Shown here piece by piece: positions 16,478-23,788 of a stretch of 40,561 nucleotides of DNA (position 1 is its first letter; the number at the start of each line of letters is the position of its first letter). The position numbers and the translations under genes were made by a program. Source of the DNA: Bacillota bacterium (GTDB taxonomy: Bacteria; Bacillota; Bacilli; Paenibacillales; Paenibacillaceae). The stretch spans positions 1 to 40,561 of the forward strand of contig JAEWJS010000102.1 of NCBI GenBank assembly GCA_023386495.1, in the 5' to 3' direction. The notes below the pieces were generated by a model. That model saw only the letters and a program-made list of their open reading frames with translations, searched no databases and was not told the DNA's origin.

Positions 16478-16502
16478 AAAAAAGGCCGCTTTGAATGCGG
16501 CC
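16478..16502 (-). terminator. Terminator of the flavoprotein operon
   Basis: On the minus strand GGCCGC-ATTCAAA-GCGGCC is followed directly by TTTTTT. It lies 40 bp after the stop of the 16542-17585 gene and just upstream of the cadCA promoter. Confidence 0.92.
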
Positions 16503-16541
16503 TATGCTGTACACGTCCTTACACCGCCAAAGTGATATGAA

Positions 16542-17585
16542 TTATCTCATCCGGTTGACGACATACTTCGAATCAGCACCTACACCGCGCAGCGTAGCTG
16601 AAGCGAACGATCGCTGAGCAGTCAGACCGACGTAATACAATCCTTTTACCGTAGGACTAACGCCGGATCGATGGATTGGATTGCCGTTCTCATCCAACGC
16701 TCCCATTCCATCAAGGAACGGGAGATTGGAACGAAAGCCGGTTGCAAAAATAATGCTGTCTATTTTTTCCTTCGAACCATCTGACCAAATGACGCCTTCG
16801 GGATAGAATGCGGTAAACATCTGCTTCTGGGGAGGCTTCTCTTGGTCTAACCGCCTCTTATATCCGCCAGAATCAATGACAGCCGACGCATGAATTGCAA
16901 ATGATTGGCCAATGCGCCAGAAGGTGTCTACTCCCGTCACTTTAAGCCAGAAATGAATATCCAGCCCGAGAATACGCTGTGGCATCCATTCCACAGGCTC
17001 GCGAACGGCAAGCGTCGTATCCGTGAAGTCTGCTAGTTCCGTTGCGATCTGGACAGCCGAATTTCCTCTCCCGACTACGATAACAGATCGATTCCGATAC
17101 GGCTCAGGGCTCATATAGGCAGATGAATGGATAACCTCTCCTTCATAACGATCTTGACCTGGGATATCTGGGACATAGGGTCGACTAAATGAACCTGTTG
17201 CACAAACAATATTTCTTGATGAATACCGTTCACCATTGGATGTCGTGACTTGGAAGGTTCCGGATACGTCCTTTTTGACCTCGACAACCCGGCTATAATG
17301 AACAATCGGGAGATTATTTTCCTTTGCGTAACTGCGTAAATATTGAACGACTTCATCCCTTGAAGGGTATCGATTTCCTCCCCCTGGGAATCGATAGCCT
17401 GGCAGAGACGAGTACTTGGCTGGCGAAAAAAGCTTGAGACTCTCATAATAGTTCGGCCATGACCCCGCTGAGTCACCACTCATCTCTAAGATCTTGAAGG
17501 ACATTCCTCTCTTTTTCAACCAATATCCCGCTGCTAGCCCAGCCTGACCAGCACCAATGACAATTGCATCTAACAGTGAATTCAT
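16542..17585 (-). CDS. Flavin-containing monooxygenase-like oxidoreductase (ArsO/CzcO-like)
   Basis: The 347-residue product has an FAD site near its start (AIVIGAGQAGLAAGYWLK) and an NADPH site in the middle (VIVVGRGNSAVQIA). It also has the motif ATGSFSRPYVPDIPG and a final ATG block (IIFATGFRSNLPF). This is the layout of class B flavin monooxygenase-like proteins; members near arsenic genes are often called ArsO, with uncertain substrate. It is the third gene of a minus-strand operon, 14 bp after the frameshifted MFS gene, and is followed by a strong terminator. I infer a role in oxidising or reducing an arsenic species or a thiol compound; the exact reaction is not shown by the sequence. 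Confidence 0.82.
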   Translation of the reverse strand: MNSLLDAIVIGAGQAGLAAGYWLKKRGMSFKILEMSGDSAGSWPNYYESLKLFSPAKYSSLPGYRFPGGGNRYPSRDEVVQYLRSYAKENNLPIVHYSRVVEVKKDVSGTFQVTTSNGERYSSRNIVCATGSFSRPYVPDIPGQDRYEGEVIHSSAYMSPEPYRNRSVIVVGRGNSAVQIATELADFTDTTLAVREPVEWMPQRILGLDIHFWLKVTGVDTFWRIGQSFAIHASAVIDSGGYKRRLDQEKPPQKQMFTAFYPEGVIWSDGSKEKIDSIIFATGFRSNLPFLDGMGALDENGNPIHRSGVSPTVKGLYYVGLTAQRSFASATLRGVGADSKYVVNRMR

Positions 17586-17599
17586 TGATATTCTCCCTC

Positions 17600-18591
17600 T
17601 TAAGCATTCAAATTGTTGGTCTCTGTAACCGGCAATTCAGAGCCCCTCAGGGCTCTCAACTTCATTGATAAAGCTACAGCACAAGCGAGTAAAATGATCG
17701 TACATCCAATTAGGTAGATATCTGACATAATAGAAGCGATGATAAAGCCAATCAATGGTCCAACAGCCGCACCGATGTCACTAGACATGAGAAATCTCGA
17801 AACAAATTGATGCCAATCGGATCGTGAAGCTTGTAATTCCCGATCCATGGTGCCAGGAATGGCTCCGCAACCATCCTTATCGCTTGGATGAGACCCGCGA
17901 GCCCTGCTACACCGAGTAGGTTGGTGATAATTGCATTATCGATGTCAAGGAGATCAATCCAGTAACTTAACGAGGACTTGAAAATTCCCATAAATACACA
18001 TGCTAGGATGAAACTCTCCAGCAATAACACGGTTAAAGCTAAGTTATGGATAAGATTATGCCTGGCCTTTCCTTTAGAATTGGTATCTACATGAAACGCA
18101 GTCGGGATATTGAAGGTATTTCTTCTTAGCAAAATCAAGGAACTAAACGCGCATAGACCAAAAATAGATGTGACTAGCTCTATGTTGACATGCTGAACTA
18201 GGATTCCACCTCCAAGCATGCCTACTAATCCGCCAATTCCTACAATCCCGTTAAACGTCCCATTGAGTTTTCCTGATGCTGTAGGTTCTCCTTGCAGGGC
18301 ATCGACAACAGCCAGTTGACCTGCTTGTTTAAACAGCGCCCATGCGATCCCCCACAAGCAGCGCATCAGGAACAGCAACCAGAACGAGTGCAGCAAGCCG
18401 TAACTGGCAGTCGTAAGTCCTGCTAGGACTACTGCAATCGTTAGCCCAGTTTTATAGCTATAGCGTTCGTAAAACCATCCCACCAATGGATGAATCGGGA
18501 TTCGTTCTCCGAATAGACAGATTGCAGTAATCCCTGCAATGAGTCGAATCTGAACGGGCGGCACTATCCGCAGCAAGAACTTCCACCGCAT
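17600..18591 (-). pseudogene. MFS transporter with a frameshift
   Basis: Two overlapping frames encode one MFS protein. Residues of the first (18591 to about 17800) give at least eight hydrophobic helices, from RLIAGITAICLFGERIPIHP to MVAEPFLAPWIGNYKL. The rest (RFLMSSDIGAAVGPLIGFIIA to the stop at 17600) is in another frame. The shift lies within about 17790-17815. The ATG at 18591 sits 28 bp inside the preceding flavoprotein gene and is in line with coupled translation. The family suggests an efflux carrier for the product of the neighbouring flavoproteins. The break may be a true mutation or a sequence error; everything else in the frame is intact. Confidence 0.8.
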
Positions 18592-19865
18592 GTGCTGCTT
18601 AATTCAGGGATGCTGCTAACGCTACATACACCGGTATCCGGCAAATTCAGTTCAACTCTACCTGCAGCGTCCCAATCACCAGCTAATGCTGCGGCAATAC
18701 TTCTTACCTGTTCGTAGCCGGTGGCCATCAAGAACGTAGGTGCGCGGCCGTAGCTTTTTGCCCCGACAATATAGAAGTTCGGCTCAGGCTGACGCAGTTC
18801 AGCTTCTCCGTGTGGACGGACCGTTCCGCAGCTGTGCACGTTCGGATCAATTAGATCAGCTAGCGCAGGTACGCTTTCCAATGCAGGATCCGATTGATAC
18901 CTCACTTCACGCAAGTATGAAAAGTCAGGTCTCGCCCCCGTGTTCACGATAATTTCATCAATATCCAGGAGCTCGACGGATTCATGATGACGCAAGCCGA
19001 TTAATTTCAGCTTACCAGCATGCTGCTCGATCTTCTGGGTACGAAATGCAGTAACGACTGCAATTCGTCCTTGTTGGACGAGGTCGTCGATAGCGATGCC
19101 GAGCTGTCCTCGTGCCGGTAAAGCATCCGCTGCCCCACCACCGTATGTGTCTTCCACGGCTCCCTTGCGAAGCACCCAGAGTATGGAAGTTGCCGGCTCA
19201 TCGTTTTGCAGTTTGCTTAGCTCGAGGATGGAATTGATCGCGGAATGTCCGCTTCCGATAACAGCCACTCGCTTGCCGGCATACCGCCCCCTCTCAGGTC
19301 CAACAGCGTTCGGGATGCCGTAAGTCACATGATTATGGACTTCTAACTCGCCGATTGCATGGGAGCCGCTAGCGCCTGCCGGGTTTGGGGTTCGCCATGT
19401 ACCTGTAGCATCGATCACGGCTGATGCTAAGAGTTGACGAAGCTGCCCATCTCTCGATTCCATCGTTATTTCGAACGGGAAGGTGTCACGTCCTGCTGTC
19501 TTCACTTTATCGATCCCGTAGCGTTGAACGCCAACCACTTTGGTATGCAATACAAGTTGTGGCTCCACTTCTGGTAACATAGAGAGAGGCAGCAGATAAT
19601 CATCCACCAATTGACCGCCTGTTGGCAGCTGTTCCTTATCCGGAGCTTTCCATCCGTTCGCCAATAGAAGTGCTTCGGCCGCCTGATCGATGTTATACTT
19701 CCATGGCGAGAACATGCGAACATGCTCCCACTCCCGAGTGGAGGCTCCAACGGATGCGCCTTGTTCGATCAACACGAACTTCATGTTCCGCTTGATTAGA
19801 TGAGCGGCAGCCGCAAGACCAACGGGACCGCCCCCAATAATGGCAACTGGGAATTTGTTTAACAT
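18564..19865 (-). CDS. FAD/NAD(P)-binding oxidoreductase with a Cys-rich C-terminal tail
   Basis: The 433-residue protein has an N-terminal FAD site (VAIIGGGPVGLAAAAHLIKR), a second nucleotide site (VAVIGSGHSAINSILEL), and ATGTWRTPNPAG. Its C-terminus is unusual: after CSVSSIPEL the chain ends in SSTCGGSSCCG. The clustered cysteines suggest binding of As(III) or another thiophilic metal, or a redox relay. The ATG at 19865 lies 8 nt after AAGGAGG. It is the first gene of a three-gene operon with an MFS carrier and a second flavoprotein, facing away from sigZ. A proposed SigZ-type promoter precedes it. The exact substrate is not recognisable. Confidence 0.82.
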   Translation of the reverse strand: MLNKFPVAIIGGGPVGLAAAAHLIKRNMKFVLIEQGASVGASTREWEHVRMFSPWKYNIDQAAEALLLANGWKAPDKEQLPTGGQLVDDYLLPLSMLPEVEPQLVLHTKVVGVQRYGIDKVKTAGRDTFPFEITMESRDGQLRQLLASAVIDATGTWRTPNPAGASGSHAIGELEVHNHVTYGIPNAVGPERGRYAGKRVAVIGSGHSAINSILELSKLQNDEPATSILWVLRKGAVEDTYGGGAADALPARGQLGIAIDDLVQQGRIAVVTAFRTQKIEQHAGKLKLIGLRHHESVELLDIDEIIVNTGARPDFSYLREVRYQSDPALESVPALADLIDPNVHSCGTVRPHGEAELRQPEPNFYIVGAKSYGRAPTFLMATGYEQVRSIAAALAGDWDAAGRVELNLPDTGVCSVSSIPELSSTCGGSSCCG

Positions 19866-19901
19866 GCATGACGCCTCCTTGTATTTGCTATTCACAAGGT
19901 A

Positions 19902-19932
19902 CTGACGGCATATGAAAATAAAAGACGCAAAA
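19902..19932 (-). promoter_or_regulatory. Proposed SigZ-type promoter of the flavoprotein operon
   Basis: The minus strand carries TTTTGCGTCTTTT and then CGTC, with GCGTC and CGTC starting 21 bp apart (19928 and 19907). The same geometry precedes sigZ and the Cys-rich peptide gene. The second element ends 36 bp before the ATG at 19865. Confidence 0.65.
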
Positions 19933-19946
19933 TGGAATGGATCGAC

Positions 19947-19977
19947 GTTTGCGTCTTTTTTAAGTTTTGTGCGTCTT
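19947..19977 (+). promoter_or_regulatory. Proposed SigZ-type promoter of sigZ
   Basis: GTTTGCGTCTTT (19947-19958) is followed by CGTCTT (19972-19977). The GCGTC and CGTC starts are 21 bp apart, and the second element ends 40 bp before the sigZ ATG. CGTC is the common -10 core of ECF sigma factors. Confidence 0.65.
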
Positions 19978-20017
19978 AATGAATAGCTATGAATCGAAAT
20001 CGCTTGGAGGCGTTAAT

Positions 20018-20605
20018 ATGGAGCTTGACCTGATCTGGCATCAATTTCATAATCCCATTAAAAGCTACGTAGCCAAAAGAGTACGCGATGCTGCATCAGT
20101 CGACGATATCGTTCAAAACGTGTTCCTGAAGATCTATCTTCATATCGATGAGCTTAAGGATCAGCGGAAATTTCAAAACTGGGTGTTTCAAATTACCCGT
20201 CATGCGATCATCGACCATTACCGCAGAGTACGTCCAACCGCCTCATTGCCGGATGAGCTCTTGTTCGACAATGCCGCGGATGACAATTACCTCACGCAAG
20301 AACTATCTCGATGTCTCCGCGGAATGATCCATCAACTCCCTGACAAATATCGAGAGGCATTGGAACTCGTGGAGCTCGGAGGTATGTCCCAGAAGCAGCT
20401 AAGTGAGGAATTAGGGATATCGTTCTCCGGTGCGAAATCACGCGTACAGCGAGGAAGAGAAAAGTTAAAGGACCTTATCACTGCATGCTGCCACGTCGAG
20501 CTCGATAAATATGGCAATGTTCTCGACTATCATCAGCGAGAGGAACCATCCACCGATTCCTGTGTAACGAATTGTATGGAGAGTAGCAGACACTCGTCTA
20601 ACTAG
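20018..20605 (+). CDS. sigZ: SigZ-type ECF RNA polymerase sigma factor
   Basis: The 195-residue protein has sigma region 2 (FHNPIKSYVAKRV...DDIVQNVFLKIY, then FQNWVFQITRHAIIDHYRR) and region 4 (LPDKYREALELVELGGMSQKQLSEELGISFSGAKSRVQRGR). This is followed by the extension typical of SigZ, ITACCHVELDKYGNVLDY, and a short tail with two more cysteines (SCVTNC). The ATG at 20018 has GGAGG 7 nt upstream; earlier in-frame codons overlap the promoter region. No anti-sigma gene is adjacent. The Cys pair directly after region 4 is a candidate redox or metal(loid) sensor, so the factor might be self-sensing; that is inference. It lies between the divergent flavoprotein operon and the Cys-rich peptide gene, all of which carry the same upstream element. 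Confidence 0.9.
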   Translation: MELDLIWHQFHNPIKSYVAKRVRDAASVDDIVQNVFLKIYLHIDELKDQRKFQNWVFQITRHAIIDHYRRVRPTASLPDELLFDNAADDNYLTQELSRCLRGMIHQLPDKYREALELVELGGMSQKQLSEELGISFSGAKSRVQRGREKLKDLITACCHVELDKYGNVLDYHQREEPSTDSCVTNCMESSRHSSN

Positions 20606-20607
20606 AT

Positions 20608-20638
20608 GTTTGCGTCTTTCCCGACATTCCTCCGTCTT
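20608..20638 (+). promoter_or_regulatory. Proposed SigZ-type promoter of the Cys-rich peptide gene
   Basis: GTTTGCGTCTTT (20608-20619) is followed by CGTCTT (20633-20638), again with the GCGTC and CGTC starts 21 bp apart. The first 12 bases are identical to the element upstream of sigZ. It begins three bases after the sigZ stop and ends 42 bp before the peptide ATG. Confidence 0.65.
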
Positions 20639-20680
20639 CACTTGTGTAACCCAATTGAACTCTTTAAGGAGGAATTACGC

Positions 20681-20863
20681 ATGGAGCACGAAAAAAATAA
20701 GGTAGTTGGTGGTTCAACACAAGGCTGTTGCGGAGTTGCTGCACCTGTAGGAGTCGCTGCATGTTGCGTGGAAGATGCCGATAAGAAGGCGGCCGGAGAA
20801 AGCGGATGTGGCTGCAACAACAACGAGGAAAGTAAAGCGAAAGCAGCTGAAGCATGCTGTTAA
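20681..20863 (+). CDS. 60-residue Cys-rich peptide (metallothionein-like, unassigned)
   Basis: The peptide has eight cysteines in 60 residues, arranged as QGCCG, AACCV, GCGC and a terminal ACC. The rest is rich in Ala, Glu, Lys and Gly, with no signal peptide or membrane helix. The ATG at 20681 has a perfect AAGGAGG 8 nt upstream (20666-20672); an upstream in-frame start lies within the promoter element. A strong terminator follows at once. Paired cysteines at this density suggest cytosolic chelation of As(III), Cd or another thiophilic metal. I do not recognise a named family. The gene stands between sigZ and the ars operon and has the same upstream element as sigZ. Confidence 0.8.
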   Translation: MEHEKNKVVGGSTQGCCGVAAPVGVAACCVEDADKKAAGESGCGCNNNEESKAKAAEACC

Positions 20864-20864
20864 A

Positions 20865-20904
20865 AACAAAGGCTCCTGCAAATTTTTGCAGGAGCCTCTG
20901 TTTT
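20865..20904. terminator. Bidirectional terminator between the Cys-rich peptide gene and arsR
   Basis: AGGCTCCTGCAAA pairs perfectly with TTTGCAGGAGCCT and is flanked by A-rich sequence on the left and TTTT on the right. It can end both the plus-strand peptide transcript and the minus-strand ars operon. Confidence 0.93.
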
Positions 20905-20913
20905 GAAGCAATT

Positions 20914-21231
20914 CTAATTACATTTTGATTGCCCATTGTCATCCGGCAGCAGATGAACCATGCTTGGCATATGATCAAGAACACCCTTAATATAGGGTTT
21001 ATCTTCAACATTAAGCGAATAGTATACCCATTGGCCTCTTCGGGATTCATTTACGAGACCCTGAGACTTTAGCTTTCGAAGATGCTGACTGATTCCAGGC
21101 TGTGACATGTTTAAGATATCAACGAATTCACAGACACAAAGCTCCTTCTCCTTCATGAGAGTGAGCATTGTTAACCTTGTTTTATCACCAAGCATCTTTA
21201 GCTTCTCGGCCACTTCATGGAGTCGATCCAT
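20914..21231 (-). CDS. arsR: ArsR-family arsenic-responsive repressor
   Basis: The 105-residue winged-helix protein has the As(III)-binding motif ELCVCEF and the recognition helix SQPGISQHLRKLKSQGLV, followed by a short C-terminal extension ending in KCN. It is the usual length for ArsR. The ATG at 21231 has GGAGGGGG 7 nt upstream. It lies last in an operon-like series arsB-arsC-arsI-arsR, whereas arsR is usually first; a 63-bp gap before it may hold its own weak promoter. It probably represses at the palindromic AT-rich site near the arsB promoter. Confidence 0.92.
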   Translation of the reverse strand: MDRLHEVAEKLKMLGDKTRLTMLTLMKEKELCVCEFVDILNMSQPGISQHLRKLKSQGLVNESRRGQWVYYSLNVEDKPYIKGVLDHMPSMVHLLPDDNGQSKCN

Positions 21232-21294
21232 AGCTATGCCCCCTCCTCATGCGAAGGAATGGTTTGATCGCTCTTGCGTCACAAAATATACCCT

Positions 21295-21768
21295 CTATTC
21301 TTTCTTCGTAAATGATTGAAATTCTACCCGCACAGGTTCGTTCGGAGGAGCGCAGCAAAGCGAGAGATCTTGAGGATCACCAGCTGACTCGAACTCCGAA
21401 TCCTCTTTCGTATAGAAGATTTCCCAAGCATTGCCGTCGGGATCGTAGACCCACACCTTATCTTGTACGGCATAGCAACACGTCGTATTCATCTCGTCGA
21501 TTAACAGCAGCCCGGATTGACGCAGGCGTTCGCCCATCGCTAGAACTTCATCCGTGTTATTGACCTGAAAACCAAGATGATTGAGTACGCCCTTCTTCTC
21601 GAAAGGTCGGACGTTAAGAGAAAAATGCAGCGCAGGTTCAATCAATTCGAATTTCGCGTAATTGTCTTTCACCTTGGTTGGCTCATCGCCGAAGAAGTGA
21701 CGATAAAATTCTAACGACTTGTTAAGATTCGAACAGTTAATGGCAACATGCATACGTTTAATAGCCAT
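21295..21768 (-). CDS. arsI: ArsI/CadI-type organoarsenical C-As lyase (extradiol dioxygenase fold)
   Basis: The 157-residue protein is of the vicinal oxygen chelate fold. Ligand-type residues are visible: His7, His64 in VLNHLGFQV and Glu116 in NAWEIFY. The arsenic-binding pair Cys97-Cys98 is in MNTTCCYA. ArsI uses Fe(II) and O2 to break the carbon-arsenic bond of trivalent methyl or aromatic arsenicals, giving As(III). A further CC lies near the C-terminus (LCCAPP). The CadI paralogues share the fold; the arsenic context favours ArsI. The gene is 19 bp downstream of arsC and preceded by GGAGGT. Confidence 0.92.
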   Translation of the reverse strand: MAIKRMHVAINCSNLNKSLEFYRHFFGDEPTKVKDNYAKFELIEPALHFSLNVRPFEKKGVLNHLGFQVNNTDEVLAMGERLRQSGLLLIDEMNTTCCYAVQDKVWVYDPDGNAWEIFYTKEDSEFESAGDPQDLSLCCAPPNEPVRVEFQSFTKKE

Positions 21769-21787
21769 TGACGTACCTCCGTTTCGC

Positions 21788-22210
21788 CTATTTGCCTTCT
21801 GCTACGAATTTGCTGATACGATCCTTTATGGCGTCACGCACGTTACGGAACTGTGCCATGATTTCTTCTTCCGAACCGGTTGCTTTCGCAGGGTCTTCAA
21901 ATCCCCAGTGCCATTTCACTACATTGGGATTCGAGATGACCGGGCAATGCTCGTCGGCATGGCCGCAGAGCGTTACGACATAATCGGCACGGTTGAGAAT
22001 TTCAGGGTCGATGACATCGGATGTATGCTCGCTGATATCTACGCTGGCTTCTTTCATGACTTGAACCGCGCGTGGATTCAAACCGTGCGCTTCAAGCCCT
22101 GCGCTTTTCACTTCGAAATTATCGCTGCCCAGTGCTCGCATGAAACCATCGGCAATTTGGCTCCTGCAGGAATTTCCAGTACACAGAAAGTAAATCAGTT
22201 TTTTGTCCAT
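21788..22210 (-). CDS. arsC: Thioredoxin-coupled arsenate reductase
   Basis: The 140-residue protein has the low-molecular-weight phosphatase P-loop CTGNSCRS with Cys10 and Cys15, and the redox pair Cys82 and Cys89 (LCGHADEHCP). These positions match those of the S. aureus pI258 ArsC. It reduces As(V) to As(III) with a Cys10-Cys82-Cys89 relay that is reset by thioredoxin. It lies 27 bp after arsB and 19 bp before arsI in an operon. Confidence 0.96.
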   Translation of the reverse strand: MDKKLIYFLCTGNSCRSQIADGFMRALGSDNFEVKSAGLEAHGLNPRAVQVMKEASVDISEHTSDVIDPEILNRADYVVTLCGHADEHCPVISNPNVVKWHWGFEDPAKATGSEEEIMAQFRNVRDAIKDRISKFVAEGK

Positions 22211-22237
22211 TTCAATGACCTCATTTCGTTTAGTAAA

Positions 22238-23530
22238 TTAGGATATAATCATCAACCATACGTACAATCCAACAAGCGTAATGAACAAGGTGGGTATGGT
22301 CAGAACGATACCGACTTTAAAGTAATTGCCCCAAGTAATCTTAACGTCCTTCCTAGAGAGGACATGAAGCCATAGCAGGGTCGCTAACGAGCCAATTGGC
22401 GTAATTTTAGGTCCGAGGTCGGAACCGATAACGTTCGCGTAGATTAGAGCTTCGCGGAGAGTCCCTGATGTATCTGTCCCTTGAATCGCCAGGGCATCGA
22501 TCATAACAGTCGGCATATTGTTCATGATGGACGAGAGAATAGCTGCAATGAAACCCATACCGATCGTTGCGACGAATAAGCCTTGATCTGCGACGGCCTG
22601 AATGACGTCTCCGAGCATATCCGTGAGGCCGACATTCCGGAGCCCATATACAACAACGTACATGCCAATCGAGAAAATGACGACAGCCCAAGGTGCCTCC
22701 TTGATAACTCGCTTCGTCTCGATGACATGACTGAATCGAGCGAAAAAGATAAAGAAGAGAGCGGCAACGCCGGCAATTATCGATACAGGAATATTGATGA
22801 ATTCGCTGATCAAGTAAGCTACCAGCAATACACCAAGGATCACCCACGATAGTCTGAACATACGAACATCTTTGATCGCTTCTGACGGCTTTTTCAAGCT
22901 GCTGATGTCATAGTCGGCTGGAATGTCCTTTCTGAAGAACAAGAACAGCACACCCAGGCTTGCCGCAATCGAGAAGATCGTAGGAACGATCATGCGGCTT
23001 GCGTATTCTACAAATCCGATATGAAAGTAATCCGCTGAAACGATGTTAACCAAGTTACTTACGATGAGCGGCAGCGAAGCCGTATCCGCAATGAATCCGC
23101 TCGCCATTATAAACGGAAGAATCATTCGGTCCTGGAACTTTAGTGCTCGAACCATCGCTAACACAATTGGAGTAAGAATTAAGGCTGCACCATCATTGGC
23201 GAAGAATGCTGCAACTGCGGCCCCCAGAAGAATGACATACGTAAACATCAACTTGCCCTTGCCGCGTGCCAACCTCGCCATGTGAAGGGCAGCCCATTCG
23301 AAGAATCCGATTTCGTCTAAGATTAGCGAGATCAGAATGATCGCTACAAAAGTTAAAGTCGCATTCCATACAATGCCGGTAACCGTACCGACATCCTCGA
23401 AATTTACCACTCCGAAGATCAGGGCAAGTATAGCGCCAGCAGATGCCGACCACCCGATATTCAGCCCTTTAGGCTGCCAGATAACAAACGTTAACGTAAG
23501 CAAAAAAATGATAACCGCAATGACTGTCAT
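22238..23530 (-). CDS. arsB: ArsB arsenite efflux permease
   Basis: The 430-residue membrane protein has about 12 hydrophobic segments and the ArsB/NhaD motifs FFANDGAALILTPIV, NLVNIVSADYF and MNNMPTVMIDALAIQ. It exports As(OH)3 or Sb(OH)3 driven by the proton gradient, completing the pathway As(V) to As(III) to outside, and for organoarsenicals after ArsI. The ATG at 23530 is preceded by GGAGG; an in-frame TTG four codons upstream overlaps that site. It is the first gene after the ars promoter. Confidence 0.95.
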   Translation of the reverse strand: MTVIAVIIFLLTLTFVIWQPKGLNIGWSASAGAILALIFGVVNFEDVGTVTGIVWNATLTFVAIILISLILDEIGFFEWAALHMARLARGKGKLMFTYVILLGAAVAAFFANDGAALILTPIVLAMVRALKFQDRMILPFIMASGFIADTASLPLIVSNLVNIVSADYFHIGFVEYASRMIVPTIFSIAASLGVLFLFFRKDIPADYDISSLKKPSEAIKDVRMFRLSWVILGVLLVAYLISEFINIPVSIIAGVAALFFIFFARFSHVIETKRVIKEAPWAVVIFSIGMYVVVYGLRNVGLTDMLGDVIQAVADQGLFVATIGMGFIAAILSSIMNNMPTVMIDALAIQGTDTSGTLREALIYANVIGSDLGPKITPIGSLATLLWLHVLSRKDVKITWGNYFKVGIVLTIPTLFITLVGLYVWLMIIS

Positions 23531-23620
23531 GACTGCCTCCAAACCGCAAACGTTGGCCGATACCAGCTGCGAACGATTTTTTTGACCACCCAGGCGATCC
23601 CCATAATGACACTCTTATCA

Positions 23621-23659
23621 CCCGAATATAAATATATAATTATTCACTTATGTTGTAAA
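23621..23659 (-). promoter_or_regulatory. arsB promoter with candidate ArsR operator
   Basis: On the minus strand TTTACA (-35, 23654-23659) and TATATT (-10, 23631-23636) are 17 bp apart. An AT-rich imperfect palindrome, GAATA...TATTC (about 23624-23645), overlaps the -10 and resembles ArsR operators. Confidence 0.7.
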
Positions 23660-23673
23660 GGTAGTCGTTTCGA

Positions 23674-23769
23674 ATGTAAAAAACCCATCCGAGCGGCAAA
23701 TGCACGCAGGATAGGCTTTTGACCTCATATTTACCGTTTAACTTGTCCATTCCATGTCGAGATACCGCC
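23674..23769 (-). repeat. Duplicate of the rhodanese 3' end with its terminator
   Basis: This 96-bp stretch is over 90 percent identical by eye to 8641-8734. It encodes the last residues of a rhodanese (GGISTWNGQVKR then stop, against GGISGWNGQVKR in the intact gene) and the same hairpin CCTATCC...GGATGGGTTTTT. The rest of the gene is absent. It now sits after the PL22-like gene and can serve as that gene's terminator. Confidence 0.9.
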
Positions 23770-23788
23770 CAGGAACACCACATAGATG

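Noticed and set aside
19921..19958. Inverted repeat AAAGACGCAAA...TTTGCGTCTTT followed by T's, at first sight a terminator
   Set aside because: It lies between divergent starts, not after a gene. Each arm matches the first half of a bipartite element also found before the Cys-rich peptide gene, so it is better read as two back-to-back promoter elements.
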